From: CAYLUN01 sp964386865
GTDB lineage: Bacteria > Verrucomicrobiota > Kiritimatiellia > RFP12 > UBA1067
Assembly: GCA_964386865.1 (NCBI GenBank)
Contig: CAYLUN010000188.1
Location: 1-5,345, forward strand
DNA length: 5,345 nt
Direction: 5' to 3'
Position 1 is the first letter of the stretch. Each line of letters starts with the position of its first letter. The notes under the pieces were generated by a model, which was not told where the DNA came from, did not search any database, and worked only from the letters and a program-made list of their open reading frames with translations. This document shows positions 4,187 through 5,345 of this stretch, piece by piece. Made by a program: the position numbers and the translations under genes.

Positions 4187-5345
4187 CTCCCTCCCACTTG
4201 GCGACGAGGGTCTCTTCGGGGGAGAGGGTGGCCGAGGAGGCGGAGATGCGCCCACCCTTGTCTGCGAACAGTACGGTGGGCTTGAGGCCCTTCTTCACAA
4301 GCAGGGGAATCTTCTTGGCCACCTTGTCTTTGTTGATCATGACGGTGATCAGGCTGTCGCCGGAGACCAAGGTCTTGAGGAGGGCGAGTTTCTCCTGACG
4401 CTTGAAGAGGACGGGCAGCGCGGGCACGGCGCCGAGCACTTCGCGCCGGGCGAAGGTGGCGAGCGCGGTATTGTCGCGCTGCCAGGCGCCCAGGCCGACG
4501 AGCGAGGGGATCCAGAGCGTCGCGCCTTGGCCGAACGCGTGGCGCGTGGCGAAGACCTCGCCGCCCTCCGTCGCGAGCGGCGTGCCGGTGGCGTTCTTGA
4601 CCGTGCCGCGCCACAGGTGCGCGGGCAGCGCGGGGCCGTCCGTCATCGGGACTTCGAAGCGCTCGCCGAGCGCCTTGAATTCGCTGATTGTGCCGCCGAG
4701 CAGGTCGGCCAGCGGGAAGCCGGTCATAAAGGTGCAGACCTGGTGCTCGTCGAAGTAGCCGGTCGCGCCCTCGACGATCAGCTTGCCGCCGCGCTCGGCG
4801 AAGCGCGCGAGGCGCGGCCAGTCGCGCGAGGGGATCGCGAGCTGGTGCGCGAGGATCGCGACCTGGCCTTTGAAGCTCGCCTGCCCCCAGTCAAAGGCGT
4901 CCATCTCGACAAGGTCGGCCGGAATGCCGCTCTCCATCAGCGCCTCGTACCAGGCGAGCGCGGACTTCATGGGCGCGCCGCCGGCGCGGGCCTCGTAGTC
5001 CTCTTTGAGACCGGGCAGCTTCTGCTTCTTGTCGGTCCAGAACGACTCGCGGGCGAGCAGCAGCGTGACGCCCGAGCGCAGAGCCTTTGCGTTCGAGAAG
5101 AGGTCGGCGTTCTGTTTGAGCGTGCTGGCCACTTCGCGGGCCGAGACGAGGCGGTCGGAAGCCTCGCGCTGGAAGGTGATCAGCGCCCACTCGCCCGGCT
5201 CGTCGATGGTGGCGCGCGGGTTGAGCGACCAGAAGATGATGCCCTTGGCGCCGCAGCCGAGCGTGGTCCAGAGCCACTGGGCGGTCTCCTCCTTCGTGGG
5301 GCAGATGGGCTTGCCGCCGCTGTAGAGGTTGTTGCCGCCCTGAAG
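4173..5345 (-). CDS. GH42-like beta-galactosidase, C-terminal part (5' end off window)
   Basis: The frame is open from the right edge to TAG at 4173-4175, giving 390 residues. The V at 5130-5132 is internal, not a start. The first 60 residues (LQGGNNLYSGGKPICPT, then QWLWTTLGCGAKGIIFWSLNPR and GEWAL) look like the end of a clan-A TIM barrel of GH42 type, in which the nucleophile Glu normally lies shortly before this point and so is off the window. Residues about 88-280 fit the GH42 trimerisation domain, a flavodoxin/amidotransferase-like fold: strand VTLLL (93-97), WYEAL (132-136), strand VAIL (162-165) and FAERGGKLIVEG (182-193). Residues about 320-387 look like the small C-terminal beta domain of these enzymes, with the closing pattern LSPEETLVAKWE. 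Such enzymes hydrolyse beta-galactosides in plant or host glycans. Substrate, secretion and catalytic residues cannot be judged here; another clan-A family with the same domain order remains possible. Confidence 0.72.
   Translation of the reverse strand, partial: LQGGNNLYSGGKPICPTKEETAQWLWTTLGCGAKGIIFWSLNPRATIDEPGEWALITFQREASDRLVSAREVASTLKQNADLFSNAKALRSGVTLLLARESFWTDKKQKLPGLKEDYEARAGGAPMKSALAWYEALMESGIPADLVEMDAFDWGQASFKGQVAILAHQLAIPSRDWPRLARFAERGGKLIVEGATGYFDEHQVCTFMTGFPLADLLGGTISEFKALGERFEVPMTDGPALPAHLWRGTVKNATGTPLATEGGEVFATRHAFGQGATLWIPSLVGLGAWQRDNTALATFARREVLGAVPALPVLFKRQEKLALLKTLVSGDSLITVMINKDKVAKKIPLLVKKGLKPTVLFADKGGRISASSATLSPEETLVAKWEGEVSN

Overview
The window is GC-rich bacterial chromosome holding five protein-coding genes: one ending on the + strand at the left edge, and four in a row on the - strand. 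I see no RNA gene, CRISPR array, insertion sequence or phage gene. Three points fit a bacterium of the Planctomycetes-Verrucomicrobia-Lentisphaerae/Kiritimatiellota kind: high GC coding sequence, almost no Shine-Dalgarno sequences, and AT-richer gaps carrying degenerate 7-nt repeats. This placement is an inference from general character, not from a marker gene.

Layout from left to right. Positions 1-182 hold the C-terminal end of a ferritin (+). Positions 183-344 are the gap between convergent genes, with a strong terminator hairpin usable in both directions and two more GC-rich hairpins. Positions 345-1076 (-) encode NudC, a zinc-ribbon Nudix NAD(H) pyrophosphatase. Positions 1073-3037 (-) encode a large protein I cannot assign to a family. 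Its C-terminal half has a spaced set of motifs resembling a very divergent protein-kinase fold. Positions 3114-4004 (-) encode FolD, the bifunctional methylene-tetrahydrofolate dehydrogenase/cyclohydrolase, with all expected catalytic residues. Positions 4173-5345 (-) hold the C-terminal part of a GH42-like beta-galactosidase that runs off the right edge.

Transcription of the left-pointing genes runs glycosidase, folD, large unknown gene, nudC. The unknown gene and nudC share a 4-nt GTGA stop/start overlap and are almost certainly co-translated, so the unknown protein is probably linked to NudC or to nucleotide metabolism. Gaps of 76 nt (folD to unknown) and 168 nt (glycosidase to folD) are looser and carry hairpins, an 18-bp inverted repeat and the heptamer repeats, so folD may have its own promoter. 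FolD makes NADPH and one-carbon units and NudC cleaves NAD(H), so both touch pyridine nucleotides, but a shared pathway is only a suggestion.

The points most worth a second look are the unassigned 654-residue protein coupled to nudC and the family of 7-nt-periodic repeats that occupies the gaps and appears to have supplied the last codons of the glycosidase gene.
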